Origin: Clavaria fumosa
Lineage: Eukaryota > Basidiomycota > Agaricomycetes > Agaricales > Clavariaceae
Length of the DNA: 64,000 nucleotides
Direction of reading: 5' to 3'
NCBI GenBank assembly: GCA_951802425.1
Contig: OX637798.1
Location: 1,116,001 to 1,180,000 of the forward strand
Shown: positions 41,941 to 57,421 of the stretch, in pieces
How positions within the stretch are numbered: the first letter of the stretch is position 1
How the letters are laid out: the number at the start of each line of letters is the position of its first letter
The notes under the pieces: generated by a model
Told to the model about the DNA's origin: nothing
Databases searched by the model: none
What the model saw: the letters and a program-made list of their open reading frames with translations, nothing else
Position numbers and translations under genes: made by a program

Positions 41941-44225
41941 GTGCAGGTCGGCGGTACTCGCCTGGTGTGACGCATTTCACCCCAACTGTTCTTTCCGGGG
42001 GTACTGTACCGTGTCCACATTGCTATCGCGCGGTCAATGCGGTAGATCAGCCCTCGATCAGACTGGTTTGCATTTCTCGGAAATTGAGGCCGCCTGCGGA
42101 TCGATGGCCTTTCCTCCCTTGGCTCACCACCGGGATTGATCCGATCACGAGGTAGCTTTTGCACATTGGGGGCCACAGGTCTTAAAGGCCCCGTGAAATG
42201 TCACTTGGTGGAGTATCGGTGTCAAGTTGGCAGATGACCTATAAATCATGCCGCCGACCGCCACTTTCTATCTTCCCTATCTCCCTCTCCTGTGCGGCTA
42301 GACGTAAGGGCTGGAATGGAACCCTTGCAGATTGGCTCCTTAGCTCCAAGAGAGAACTTTGTCGTCGTTCCTGACCGGTGTCACCACTGTGTGAGAATCT
42401 AACCACGGGTAGGAAGTCGTCCGCTTAAATGAGTTCTTGAATCGCTGAATTGGTCGTGGGTAAATTGGTCATGTAAAAAAACATAATCTCGGTTCAAACG
42501 GTTCAAATCAATATTCGTTGCCACTTTGAGACTCTATCCTCATAAACTATGCATTGCTATACGTAACGCGTCGACAATTAATATTAATACCGAAACGTTC
42601 CTCATCTCCACCTTGAGCGTTGGGTGGCGCAACGCCAGACACCAAAGATGCAAAGGCGGAGTTCCTGGATGCTGCGTCTCGCTCCTCGACGATGTAGTCC
42701 CGCCCCCCCCGTAATCTATCACCATATTCCAAAAAATCGTTTCCAAAACGGACGACCTATTCCCTGGGCGCTTGGAGCGGGAAGATGCGATCAGAAAAAA
42801 CACTCATAAAGCGAGTTTAAATTTATATACGATTTTTCAAATGCTTCAACTAGCCGTTCATAATGATAAGGCCTTGAGGCTGGACGCAGTATTTTTTGGG
42901 ATAGAGGGTACTGCGAGAAGGAGGAGCCAATTGCAGGTGGGAACAACAAACACAGAGTTCAGGTTCGATTTTCACATTCGGACGAATGTGGTAATTGCGG
43001 ACCTTTTTAGCCATAACGCCCTGTCTCAGCGCAGTCGCCGCGTGGACGGCTTCAGAATTGAGGTTCGGATGGTCGGCCAGGTGACGAAAAAGTTGCTTTA
43101 ACTGCAAATTGGGCCTGAAAGGGTCGGCTGGCCAAGCATCTGCAACGCTGCGCATCGCCCTTGCGAGTCTCGTGGGTCCTACAGCCATTGGTTGAGGACA
43201 AGGGGCGTTTTTGTCATGTGAGAGCCGCGGGAGAACCGGGACGATTTGTGCGTGTTTGTTCAAAGATGGGAAGTTAAGTGCGGAAGTTACAAGGTCAGTT
43301 TAAGTCTCTTGGCTGCGGTGCGGTGGCAGCTGATCTCACCTCCCCGAATTGAGCGATATAGCTCGTGTATATTGCCATTCCCGCCCGACGTCGCACAAAG
43401 AGACAACCAGTCAGTACACTGTGGTCACCATCCATCGCTCTTGGGTGCAGGGTCTCAGAAAACGTTGAATTGCGACGCTGTCGGCTCATCCAGCAAGACG
43501 ATCAAATCGGATGACGGCCTCTTGACCTGAGCCCTGCACCCGGACCGGAAGGGGGAGGGGAGGGCATCGTTTTACTATTACTGGCGGCTTAACCTCCAAC
43601 AGTGAGCAGACACATGCGCAATGAATGGCCCTGCATTGGGGGCGTCCCTGAGGCGCACTTGTGTTCTTGAGGTTGCCAATTACGCATCGCACCTTCCCCG
43701 TTGTGTTTTTACAGATGGTCCTCTTAGCTGCCATGTTCACGCCCACAGAACCCAAAAATCTTCGTGGTGTTTCTGAATATCGTCGTAAATCAGGACACTA
43801 CTCTCTCGCACTGGAGCTTGTTTGACATGGCCTCGTGGATACGTCTGAAATTTCTCACTATGCCAACCAGTGATGTCTTACGCGGGATTGGGGCGTAACC
43901 TCAATCCGTATTGATTGAGCTTGGAGCTCATCTCGGTCGTGTATTTATCCAGCGTGATGGTTGTGTAGGAGGTGAGCAACATGTACAGACAGTAATCGAT
44001 CCCCGTACAACTTGCACGGAGCACTTTTGGCTTCGTTCATCCCTTCTGGCTTTGCTCGGGGCATCCACGGTTAGCTCGCCCCGTTGATACCAATAAGAGC
44101 GAACTTGTGAGACCCTAGTAGTGAATGTCGAATTCCAAACGTTGGCCTGCACAGCCACTTTGCCACATCCGCTCTCGTCGTCGTCCTGACTGTCGAGGTG
44201 CTCGCGTCGCTCATCGCCGCGTTCG
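41941..44225. other. 2.3-kb intergenic region, no recognised gene
   Basis: Many short frames on both strands but none with a domain, intron-compatible codon run or conserved motif that I know. A run of C at 42703-42710 is seen. No tRNA-like B box found. It could hold an orphan gene that I cannot support. Confidence 0.5.
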
Positions 44226-47200
44226 ATGATGAACTGTTGTGGTATTGCGGACAGTAAACTCCAAAATGTCGCGAAGAACACCTCGCGGGGCGCTACCATC
44301 ACTCAGCAACCCGCCCCGAATCCCGGATTACCAACCCTCGGAGGCGAGACCGCTCAATTTGCATCCCCCGCTCCTACATATCCAGCATACCCAGGTCTAT
44401 TCCAGCAGCCAGACCCAGTCGCCGCACTCAAGGCTTTGACTCCGCCAGAGAACAAGGCAGATGATCTTTTCAGTAATATGTCGCCGCATTCACCCCACCA
44501 ACAACCAGCCCACACGCGCTCTGACTCTGGATCTCCGCGACTTTCCATGACTTCACTCGTGCATGCTGTTGCGCCGCCAGAACAAAGCAAGATGTCAGTG
44601 TCAATTGACTTTGGTGGGTCTGATACCATCTGAGCTTCACACACTGATCCTTTATACTGACACCGTTGCTCAAAGGGACAACATTCTCAGGCGTGGTATG
44701 TTGGCACTACACTTAAAAGAAAAGAACCAATTAGATTTACCCTTATTTAGGCGTACGCTTCGTCGAGAATAGGAGCGGGAAAAGTGCAACAGATTTTGCA
44801 CTGGCCAGGCTCATTTGAGACTTTCCGCAAGATACCTACATGCCTGCTCTACGATGAGGACGGCCGTGTACTTGCATGGGGACTGGAGGCGAAGAACGCT
44901 AGCCACGTTCCAGGTACTATTCGCTGTGAATGGTGAGGCCCCTAAGCTTTTTACAATTACGAGACCTGCGACGAAGTCACGCTTCGAAAGGTTCAAATTA
45001 TTCTTGGAGCCTCAAGCCTTGCGAGACGAGGGCTCCATAGACCCTAGACTTCCAGAATTACCCGTTCGTGTGTTTACATGAATCAAATTTTCAGCGTGAC
45101 TCAGTCTATGCCTGACAGCCCGGTAAAAAAGCTTTGGACTTGATCATCGATTTCCTATCACGTTTATGGACACATGCTAAAGAGGTGAACATCCTATTCG
45201 ACGCCACCCTTCGTCTTCCTGACTAATGGAATGCCCAGCAAATAACACGGGAAATAGGCGCCGTTTCAGATCTCAGTAAGCATTGCTATCCACCTCGGAA
45301 GGATCTTGTGATACGAAACCAACCCCAGATACCGCCAATGTGTGGTTGACGGTCCCTGCCGCATGGGATGCGAAAGGGAGCGAAATGATGCGCGAAGCCG
45401 CCATTGCCGCTGGCCTGGTGCAGTCCGCATCGGCAGGCGATCGGGATTGGAGGGATCGGCTAAGAATAATCACGTTTGTGAACACCTCTGGCTTTTGCAA
45501 GCTCATCTTCATTGCCACACAGGGAGCCTGAAGCGGCAGCTGTCCATTGCGCGCATCTCACGGATCTTCATAAGCTGAAACCCAACCAAAATTTTATGAT
45601 ATGTGATGCTGGTGGAGGCACTGTCGTACGTCAACTTTGGTCCCCCAATTTCTGGTGCCGTTTGCCAAACAGTTTCTTTTCTACATGTAGGATCTTGCTA
45701 TCTACAAAATCATAGGCCAGATGGCAGATCTGCAGATTGCGGAGATTTGTGCCCGCTCGGGCGCCAACTGTGGTTCTATCTTCCTCGACCTCCGTTTCCG
45801 GGAACTCGTTCAAAAACTACTCGAAAACCACCCGACCCATCTGGATCCACTTAGCTTGGCTTATTTCATGCACTCGTTTAGCGAAACAGACAAGCTTGCT
45901 TATAAAGGCGTCGGGGATGACAGTATGGAGCTCTCTCCGCCACACCACGCGGCTGTCATGTTTATCACTCATTCACGCCCACAGATAAGACGTTCCACTT
46001 CACGTGCTTCAACGTCGACGATCCACACGACTCATCTGTGGGGTTAATCAATGGTGAACTTGCCATCCCGGGTATCCTCTTGCGTCGCGAAGTTTTCGAC
46101 CCGGTCGTGGTCCGGGTTCGTCTCCTCCATTCTCATCAGAGTCTTCTGATTACCTCATACTTTTAATTTAGGTTCTCGAGTTGATTGATAATCAAGCGAA
46201 GAAGACGCAGGAAAGAATTGACGCCCTACTACTCGTGGGAGGCTTTGCTGGCAGTGACTATCTATACGACAGAGTGCGGGTAAGCCCTTTTTTTTTCCAT
46301 CTTCAGAGAGATTCGCCGTTGAGCTCTATAATGTGGTACATTGCTCAGGAACAATTTGGTTCCCGGATCAAGGTCATTGCACGACCAGCAGATGCCGACA
46401 CGGCTACTGTAAGAGGAGCAGCTCAGTACGGGTTGGCGCAGAAACCATTGGTGTCCAGCGTGATTGCACCTAGATCGTACTTCATGAGGGTGCGTATCTC
46501 ATTTCACGAATGTCCTCCGCAGGTCTCATTTCACCGGTAGGTGAAGCTTCCTGCGGAAGCAGAAGACTTTATGAAACGGCCCGCTTACATCAAAACTAAC
46601 GACGCAGGCGTTGATATATGTCAAAACAGGTGGGGCGAAACGTTTTATGTCTAACATTACGTATTCCGACCTCGGTTGTCAGATTACAGTACCTAGTACA
46701 AAAGGGTGCCATCCTCCGCAAGGGGTAAGAATAAGACTCCGACCGTGCCCAGTTTGGCGAGCTGACGTATTTGTGTAGCCAAAGGGTCTCTACCCGGTTC
46801 TGGTAAGACATTGTTTACTTCTGATGCTTGAATGTTCCTCTGACCCTTTATGAAGCAAACACTCCAAGAACGCAGAGGGTGAGAGTTGTTTCTCTTTTCG
46901 TATTTCGCTCAATCTTTTGTCGCCTGTCTTCTGAAGCCCATTTATCAGACTCCGTCTTTATCGCCATTGTCTACACTTCCGACAGTGACAAAATGATGCG
47001 GTACACAGATGAGGCATGTGACATGGACCCTCATCTCTGCGGGATTTCTTCTGATCGATTGTTTCTGATCCCTCTAGGGTGAAATGGTGGAGCTCTGCAA
47101 ATGGACTGTGAATCTAGGCTCGTTGCCCATGTTCCAACGTAGCGCCAGTAGGCTCAACCCAAAGGGATTCTATACTGGTAAGTCTTGCGTTGCTGCCAAG

Positions 47201-47342
47201 TTTCGCAGAGTCGATCTAATTCCGGCTGACTCCTTTCGCAGAATTCGAATTGGGACTGGAACTGGATAGCGCCGAGGTTCGAGGTGTTCTAATACACGAA
47301 GGACAGGAGTGGGGACGCGCGGTGTTTGATTACTTGAACTGA
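44226..47342 (+). CDS. HSP70-like actin-fold ATPase (HSPA12-type)
   Basis: Divergent HSP70-superfamily protein of the kind greatly expanded in mushrooms. The ATPase domain is spread over many exons. Phosphate-1 motif SIDFGTTFSG is split by introns at about 44613 and 44697. LPTCLLYDEDG-like sequence, LTVPAAWDAKG, EPEAAAVHC, phosphate-2 CDAGGGTVDLAIYK, and LLVGGFAGSDYL follow, then ARPADADTATVRGAAQYGLA. The C-terminal part (GEMVELCKWTVNLGSLP; FELGLELDSAEVRG) lacks a canonical substrate-binding domain. Stop TGA at 47340-47342. The first exon reads open from ATG 44226 with a Pro-rich extension of about 120 residues; an internal ATG at 44592 just before the ATPase motif is an alternative start. 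Cellular role unknown. Confidence 0.78.
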
Positions 47343-48211
47343 TCGCAAGGCTGATGGCTAAGCCAGGCCTGAGGCCGACCCTGTTCTTTCCGGCCGTGCG
47401 CTCCTCTTCTTGCTTTATTTGTTCATCATACTGTAGCTTTTCACTGACAATAACTGTAACCAGTAGTGGGTGGCTTTAAATCGCTGTAATCAATTTTAGC
47501 TGTCCTGTCGGTTCGGTGTTTGCCGATCAGACGGAACTTGCCGATGATTGTGAGAATTTAATTCCAAATGTGTCGAATCCTTTACTGGCTTGGTCAGCAC
47601 CGACTTTTATAATCTTTCGTTTCCATGGTGGTCAAAAAAAATTTCACCCAAACACGAGACCTGTCATGCTACCTTAGAGCCCCACATAAGCTCTTCATGG
47701 TCATGGTCTAAGAAATCCCTGGCTTTTCACTTGGATAATTTTGCACACTTGGATCTATCAGCTACGGCGCAGGACTTTTCCACGTTCTCAGGACCAGACA
47801 TCCCTAAGCATACTTGACGTGGGGGCGCCTCGCTCCCGGATCTAACGATCTCGGATAGATCTCGGGGCTTGCAATTTTACGCTACGCGATGGAGCACAAA
47901 GTGGCAACACTTGCTAACAGGGGTTGCTTCCCAGTTTTGGAACGCGTTCTCTCCTCTCTCCACTCGTTCGGGATTACGCTTCACACCACCCCGATCTTGA
48001 TATGCTGTTTGTGTCGTCGCCGAAGACAAAAGTTCTTTTCTAAATGGAGTGTGCGAGCACTTTCGTCATTAACCTTCATCCTCCGCATGGCTATATTCCT
48101 ACCTCGATCCACCGCTGACTTAGGGTCATAAAATCACGGACGAATTGTTCCGAAACGCCGCTGACCACTATAAAGGGTGCCGAAAGAGTCTATCTTTCCC
48201 CAACGTATCTC
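47343..48211. other. Intergenic spacer and promoter of the lactone oxidase gene
   Basis: No gene recognised between the HSP70-like stop and the next ATG. It holds the TATA-like motif listed separately. Confidence 0.6.
48169..48174 (+). promoter_or_regulatory. TATA-like box upstream of lactone oxidase gene
   Basis: TATAAA, 38 bp before the ATG at 48212. Position suggests a very short 5' UTR if used. Confidence 0.4.
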
Positions 48212-50026
48212 ATGGCCAGCGAAGACAATACATCACGTCTCTCTGACATAGCTCCGCACATTCTATCTCGTCTCCTTTCTCCCATCACCATTCCTTCGGC
48301 CTGCTCTGAGGCGACATTCAGGAATTGGGCTCACACCTTCGAATGCACTCCACTTGCGATCTTCGAACCCGAAAGCGAATATCAATGCGAGCTCGTACTG
48401 GAATTGGCGCGCAGGCAGGGGAAAACTGTCCGCGCGGTGGGTAGCGGATGCAGCCCCAGTGATCTAGCTTGCACGAGCGAATACATGCTGCGCTTCACGA
48501 AACTGAATAAGATTTTGGAGGTAAGTGTTTTTCCTTCTTATTCATTTATGGGATGATGTGAAGTCATCTTATTTGGACTTGTTGTTACCCATCCGCGCGG
48601 AATGCGTGATCCTGCAGGTCAACGCCGAGAAATGTTACGTTCGTGTGCAGGGTGGGATCACCCTTCAATCACTGCATGAGAAGCTTGCACCTCATGGCCT
48701 TGCTATGATCAACGTCCCTTCAATCTCGGATCAAACGCTCGCCGGCGCCGTTAGCACCGCCACTCATGGCTCAGGAATCCATTACCCGGTTCTCTCAAGT
48801 CACGTCATTTCACTCCAGCTTCTGCTGGCAGATGGATCCATTGTGCATTGCTCGCGAGCGGCACGGCGCGATCTGTTTCTTGCCTCACTTTGCGGCCTCG
48901 GAAGCACCGGTCTGATGCTATCAATACAACTTGGGGTGGAGCCCTCATTCCGGCTGAAGGAGATCCAGGAGACATATGACTTTGAATACGGCGTCGAAAA
49001 TCTTCGCAAAATTGTGTCTTCTGCCCAGCACGTCAGACTATGGTGGTTCCCGGCGTCAGCTTCGCTGCGTGTCAGCTATGCCGATCGGACTCTGGAGGTC
49101 TGGAACCATCTGGCCCTTTCCCGTCCCGCTTCACTCATCCGTCCTCGTCATTAATTTTAGCTTGCACAACCCTCCTATTCTTCTTGGTGGGACCGGCTGC
49201 TCGAGTATCACCTCGTGCAATTGCTGTTGTTCATAGCTCGGTTCGTGTTGGCGCTCAACCCATGGGTCGCGCACTTTGTAGCCTGGATGAATCGGGAGCG
49301 ATTGATGAGAGTAGATGATAGCCAGAAAATCTTTAATATCAACTGCAGGGTGAGACGCTCTCCATTCCATGGTACATGTGCTCGTTCAAACTTGAACAGT
49401 ACCGGCAATACACGACTGAATGGGCAATCCCATACGCGAACGCGACGGCATGCCTGCTCGAGCTCAGGGCATGGTTTGACCAAGAGCTTGCTGATCCGGG
49501 AGGCCTTCGGCCGCACTTTCCGGTCGAGATACGGTTTTCCGCCGCCGACGACTTGTGGCTAAGTCCCAGCAATGGGCGTCAGAGCTGCTGGATAGGAATA
49601 GTGCAATACAAGTGAGTTTCCTCATATCTCTTACTCTTTTTCAGTGTCTGGCACGAGGCGACCCGATTGTCGTCCCTATTTATCTATCTATTTCTATTTC
49701 TATTTTTCTATTCTCACAAACCCCTGACTACCTCCCCTCGCTTGCTCAACAGGCCATACGGCTTCAACGTGCCGTATCGCAGATTGTTCGAGCGGTTTGA
49801 AGGCATCGCATCCCGCTATGGTGGCCGGCCGCATTGGGCCAAGGCACACCCTCTGCGAGCGCATGCGCTCCGTCAGGCCTACCCGCATTTCGATGATTTT
49901 GTGCAGGTGCTCAGCGAAGTTGATCCGAATGGCCTTTTTCGAAACGAATATATCAACCGTCACATCTTCGGCCTTACTGGTCCGTGGGTGGATGATAGAA
50001 TATTTAAGCCTCCGATCGGCCTTTGA
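48212..50026 (+). CDS. ALO1: D-arabinono-1,4-lactone oxidase (ALO type)
   Basis: Last enzyme of erythroascorbate synthesis: oxidises D-arabinono-1,4-lactone with FAD, usually at the mitochondrial outer membrane. ATG at 48212. Exon 1 has the FAD-binding PCMH start (ELARRQGKTVRAVGSG then CSPSDLACTSEYM). Exon 2 has VRVQGGITLQSLHEKL and TLAGAVSTATHGSG. A hydrophobic segment (LVQLLLFIARFVLALNPWV) follows. The C-terminal ALO domain has YTTEWAIPYANA, PVEIRFSAADDLWLSP, RRLFERFEG and the diagnostic HWAK (GGRPHWAKAHPL). At least four introns; stop at 50024-50026. Oddity: the HSPSD motif, whose His holds FAD covalently in this family, reads CSPSD here. It is convergent with the UBE2G2-type gene, 173 bp apart. 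Confidence 0.88.
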
Positions 50027-50199
50027 TATCTTGCGGCGCAGAATGGGATTTTTGGGTGGGTGATAACAAAAGCATGGTGGCAGGGAAGTCACGCGGTATG
50101 GAATAATATTGACAGTGAACGATCAAATACAATAATCTCGATTAGAAGCCTTCTCGAATCGGGCACTATCACACGTTTTAGCTTTGCAGCCAAATATGA

Positions 50200-51193
50200 T
50201 CATAGCCCCAGTTGTTCCTTAATTGACTCCCTCACGAGACGCTCGTACTCCTAATGGATATCGGTCAGCTTTTCATAGTACTCAGGAAAATAAATAAGGC
50301 AGAAATTTACGGCTCGATTTTCCCGGTACAGCTTGCAACAGTCGATATTGGCGCCGCTCTCTAAATTGGGCTCTGGATTCCGAATTAACAGCGTGAGAGA
50401 TGCACGAGGATCAGATGTCATGAGACGAGCGATCACCTGCGAGCATGGAAATGACGCTCAATATGACCTTTTCGACGCATTGGACAGGACTCCAACGCTC
50501 TGAGGCTTGCTCATACATAGTAGGATCGTCCCCTGGGGTGTGCAAAATGGAGATACAGACTGTGCCGTCCGGGTATACTGCCATGACGGGCGGTGGTCAA
50601 TCATTGCGCAGATTTGGCAAAGGGGACGATTATCTTACTGTTGGGATGGAATAAGGGCGGCTCAAATTTCATTTTGAAAGGGGAGAGAGGGTAATCTGAC
50701 GGCTGTGAGCACGCTCACGTCAGAACGACCCAAACAAAAAGGAAAGAAAGGCGTCAGTAGCCCAGTCACGTACGAATGTCAGCTTGGCGACAAATACACC
50801 GCCTTCCTAAAAGCCGAGCCTGTTAGCGTAAATCCGGAAGGAAAGCCCCAATATTTGACTTACGAATGGCGTGTCTTTTGGCCCGCTGATGAGCGCTTCC
50901 CAGGTGAAGAAATCTGATTCTGATATCGGACCTTCCGGTGGAAAGTGCACCGATGAGTGGGCGGTTCATCAATCATGGTCGTAAATAATTATGCGGGAGA
51001 GAATGAAGCAGACCTGCGGTAAACATTCCGTCTGGTGAGCCTGCCAAGATGGGGTGGACCGTTTGTTAGCTCCACTGACCCACACATTGGGTGTTCAAGG
51101 ACTGACATCCGGCTTACCTCCTGAGGTGAGTTGTTTGTATTCCTTCATGAGCCGCCGCAGCGCGGTGGCGCTCGAGGATCCTCGCGAGTTCAT
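50200..51193 (-). CDS. Ubiquitin-conjugating enzyme E2, UBE2G2/Ubc7 type
   Basis: E2 of ER-associated degradation by family. Minus strand, ATG at 51193 ([22 protein letters not shown]...). Short exons then give [48 protein letters not shown], then [18 protein letters not shown] with the active-site Cys, [39 protein letters not shown], and [15 protein letters not shown] to TGA at 50200-50202. The HPN motif and the acidic-loop insertion after the catalytic Cys ([17 protein letters not shown]) mark the Ubc7/UBE2G class. ESGAN favours UBE2G2. About six introns; all frames join. The gene looks intact. Confidence 0.9.
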
Positions 51194-51757
51194 TGGCACC
51201 GTCAGTTATGGCGGCTTCGTGGCAATGAGCGCGTTACTATAAGTGATTATGTAATGCCAGCTTGGAGACTTGCCCGATAAAGCTTTGCTGGGATCTAGGC
51301 ACTGAGGCTCATTTGTTGCTGTAGTGCATCAGATCTTTCCTCTGACATTTTTCTTGCAGTCCTAACTGTACTGTCAAGGACTTAACTGCATGCACAACAG
51401 CCCCACCAACGGAATCCAGGAAAACAACGCGTCTGGAACCACACCTGGTGGAGACACACACGCTAATGCGAATGCTGCTGCGTTGGTTACCCACGCTCAT
51501 TAGAGCGACGAATTTGAAATGGACCTGATGATGATCCCGCTGAGTCCCATTCGTGTTGTGCACAGTAGTTATACAGCAGTTGTACAGCTAGTCAACGTAC
51601 TGCTCGACTATCCTTATCGTACGACGCGCCATTTAATTCATCGTGTTCCATAAGGGGGAAAACACGAAGATCCGCTGGAATCTCCTTATCCTCGGATTGC
51701 ACTCTCACCACATGCAATATACGATATTGGGATCCCGTATATGACCAGCCTGGTCAG
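51194..51757. other. Intergenic spacer
   Basis: Between two minus-strand genes. Nothing recognised. Confidence 0.6.
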
Positions 51758-55959
<4,202 letters not shown>

Positions 55960-56196
55960 GAGAGCAACAGCGTGCTCTTCAAGGAAACCGAATCGCGGCC
56001 GACTGCAAACCAAGGGGCTCAACCTACGCGGTGGCCGCAGGATTCAATGAACGACGTCTTTGAGACTTTGACCCAGAGGAGGCAGAACACGCATATGGTA
56101 GGTCCACCACCTGTCACGCACACAACGCCAGTTGATGCCCACTGTGACTTGCCCTGATACGCCCATCATTGAGACATCGATCCTCCCCGCTCCCCA
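55960..56196. promoter_or_regulatory. Bidirectional promoter region between RPC2 and E2 gene
   Basis: 237 bp between divergent start codons. No TATA box seen. It includes in-frame codons upstream of the RPC2 ATG that do not match the family, so the ATG at 55959 is preferred. Confidence 0.55.
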
Positions 56197-57120
56197 ATGT
56201 CCAAGCCATCGACGCCAAACCCAACATCCCCTCCGCTTTCTAACACTCTCCTTCTACGTCGACAGCTTGCAGAACTCACAAAGAACCCAGTTGAAGGCTT
56301 CTCGGCAGGTTCGTGAACTTTCCCCGTCATGACCATCGATCTTACAGGACTGCCTAACCCTAAGGCTTGACTGACGAGAATAATCTTTACGAATGGGACA
56401 TTCTGATCATCGGGTATGTCGCTATTCCGTCGGCCGGCTGACTCTGGCTGACGTGCTTGGCAGCCCGTCAGACACGTTATAGTGCGCGCATTCACTACCC
56501 CACAGTGGGACAATGAATGACTCCTAACTTTACAGCGAGGGAGGGTTTCTTAAGGCGCGCCTGACTTTCCCACCGGAATTCCCTCTTCTTCCTCCTCAGA
56601 TGCGCTTCATCACTCCGATGTGGCATCCAAATAGTCCGTCATGTCATTGGACTCAATTGCATAGTGTTCAAAGTCAACCCTCATGTTTCCACAGTTTATT
56701 CAGATGGAAGGGTCTGTGTGTCTATTTTGGTGCGCGCCATGACCTCCTTCCACCTATCACTCACTGACTTTGTCGTTCCTAGCATGCGCCAGGCGATGAT
56801 CAATACGGATATGAAGATGCTGGAGAGCGGTGGATGCCTGTGCATACGGTTGAGTCCATTGTCAGTCTCGAAATACACGACCATATCATGGCACTGAATA
56901 CTTTAATTTGCAGCTTCTGAGTGTCATCTCTCTGTTGTCGTCAGACAACCCCAACGTGGATAGCCCTGCCAATGTTGATGCAGCCAAGGAAATTCGCACT
57001 GATCTGGATGGTATGTAACATTTCTGTTCCCTTGTCGTGACCACCCTCAAAACAAGGACATCAGCGTACAAGAAGAAAGTCAGACGGCTTGTCCGTCGAA
57101 GCGCGGAGGAAATTTATTGA
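56197..57120 (+). CDS. Ubiquitin-conjugating enzyme E2, UBE2G1 type
   Basis: ATG at 56197 (MSKPSTPNPTSPPLSNTLLL). Exons give RRQLAELTKNPVEGFSAG, DENNLYEWDILIIG, GGFLKARLTFPPEFPLLPP, QMRFITPMWHPN, then YSDGRVCVSILHAPGDD with the active-site Cys, YGYEDAGERWMPVHTVESI, LLSVISLLSSDNPNVDSPAN and a basic C-terminus (AYKKKVRRLVRRSAEEIY), stop TGA at 57118-57120. HPN motif, acidic loop insertion and SPANVDAA favour UBE2G1. Six or so introns, one near 56440 very short. Function: E2 transferring ubiquitin, probably chain-building in protein quality control. Paralogue of the E2 on the other side of RPC2. Confidence 0.88.
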
Positions 57121-57421
57121 AATCTTTCACCCTTTCACGATGTCCAGCATTTCCCATCTGATTCATGATCAGTTGTTACTACTGCTCTTTTGTATTGTCC
57201 CGTCATCTCCTAATCGTCGGAGAACAGCCTCTCATTAACGCGCCGTCACCGTCTTTAAGCCTTGGATGTGTACTCTCCAGTCTCCTTAATTTTAAAGTAC
57301 TGTAAGATCACGCGTCCGATTTCATTTAATCACGTGATTCTGACTCGAAGCGCGTGACACACGTGATTGCCAGGGGCTTAATCGAAAGTTGGCTACCGCC
57401 GTGCCGTGACATTATCCACGA
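57121..57421. other. Spacer with E-box-like sites upstream of helicase gene
   Basis: Contains three close CACGTGA/TCACGTG-type sites (57310-57370: ATCACGCG, AATCACGTGATT, CACACGTGATTG). No gene seen. Probably the helicase promoter and the E2 terminator. Confidence 0.5.

Noticed and set aside
42540..43530. Overlapping short frames on both strands as a gene
   Set aside because: No consistent intron chain or recognisable motif; cannot be supported.
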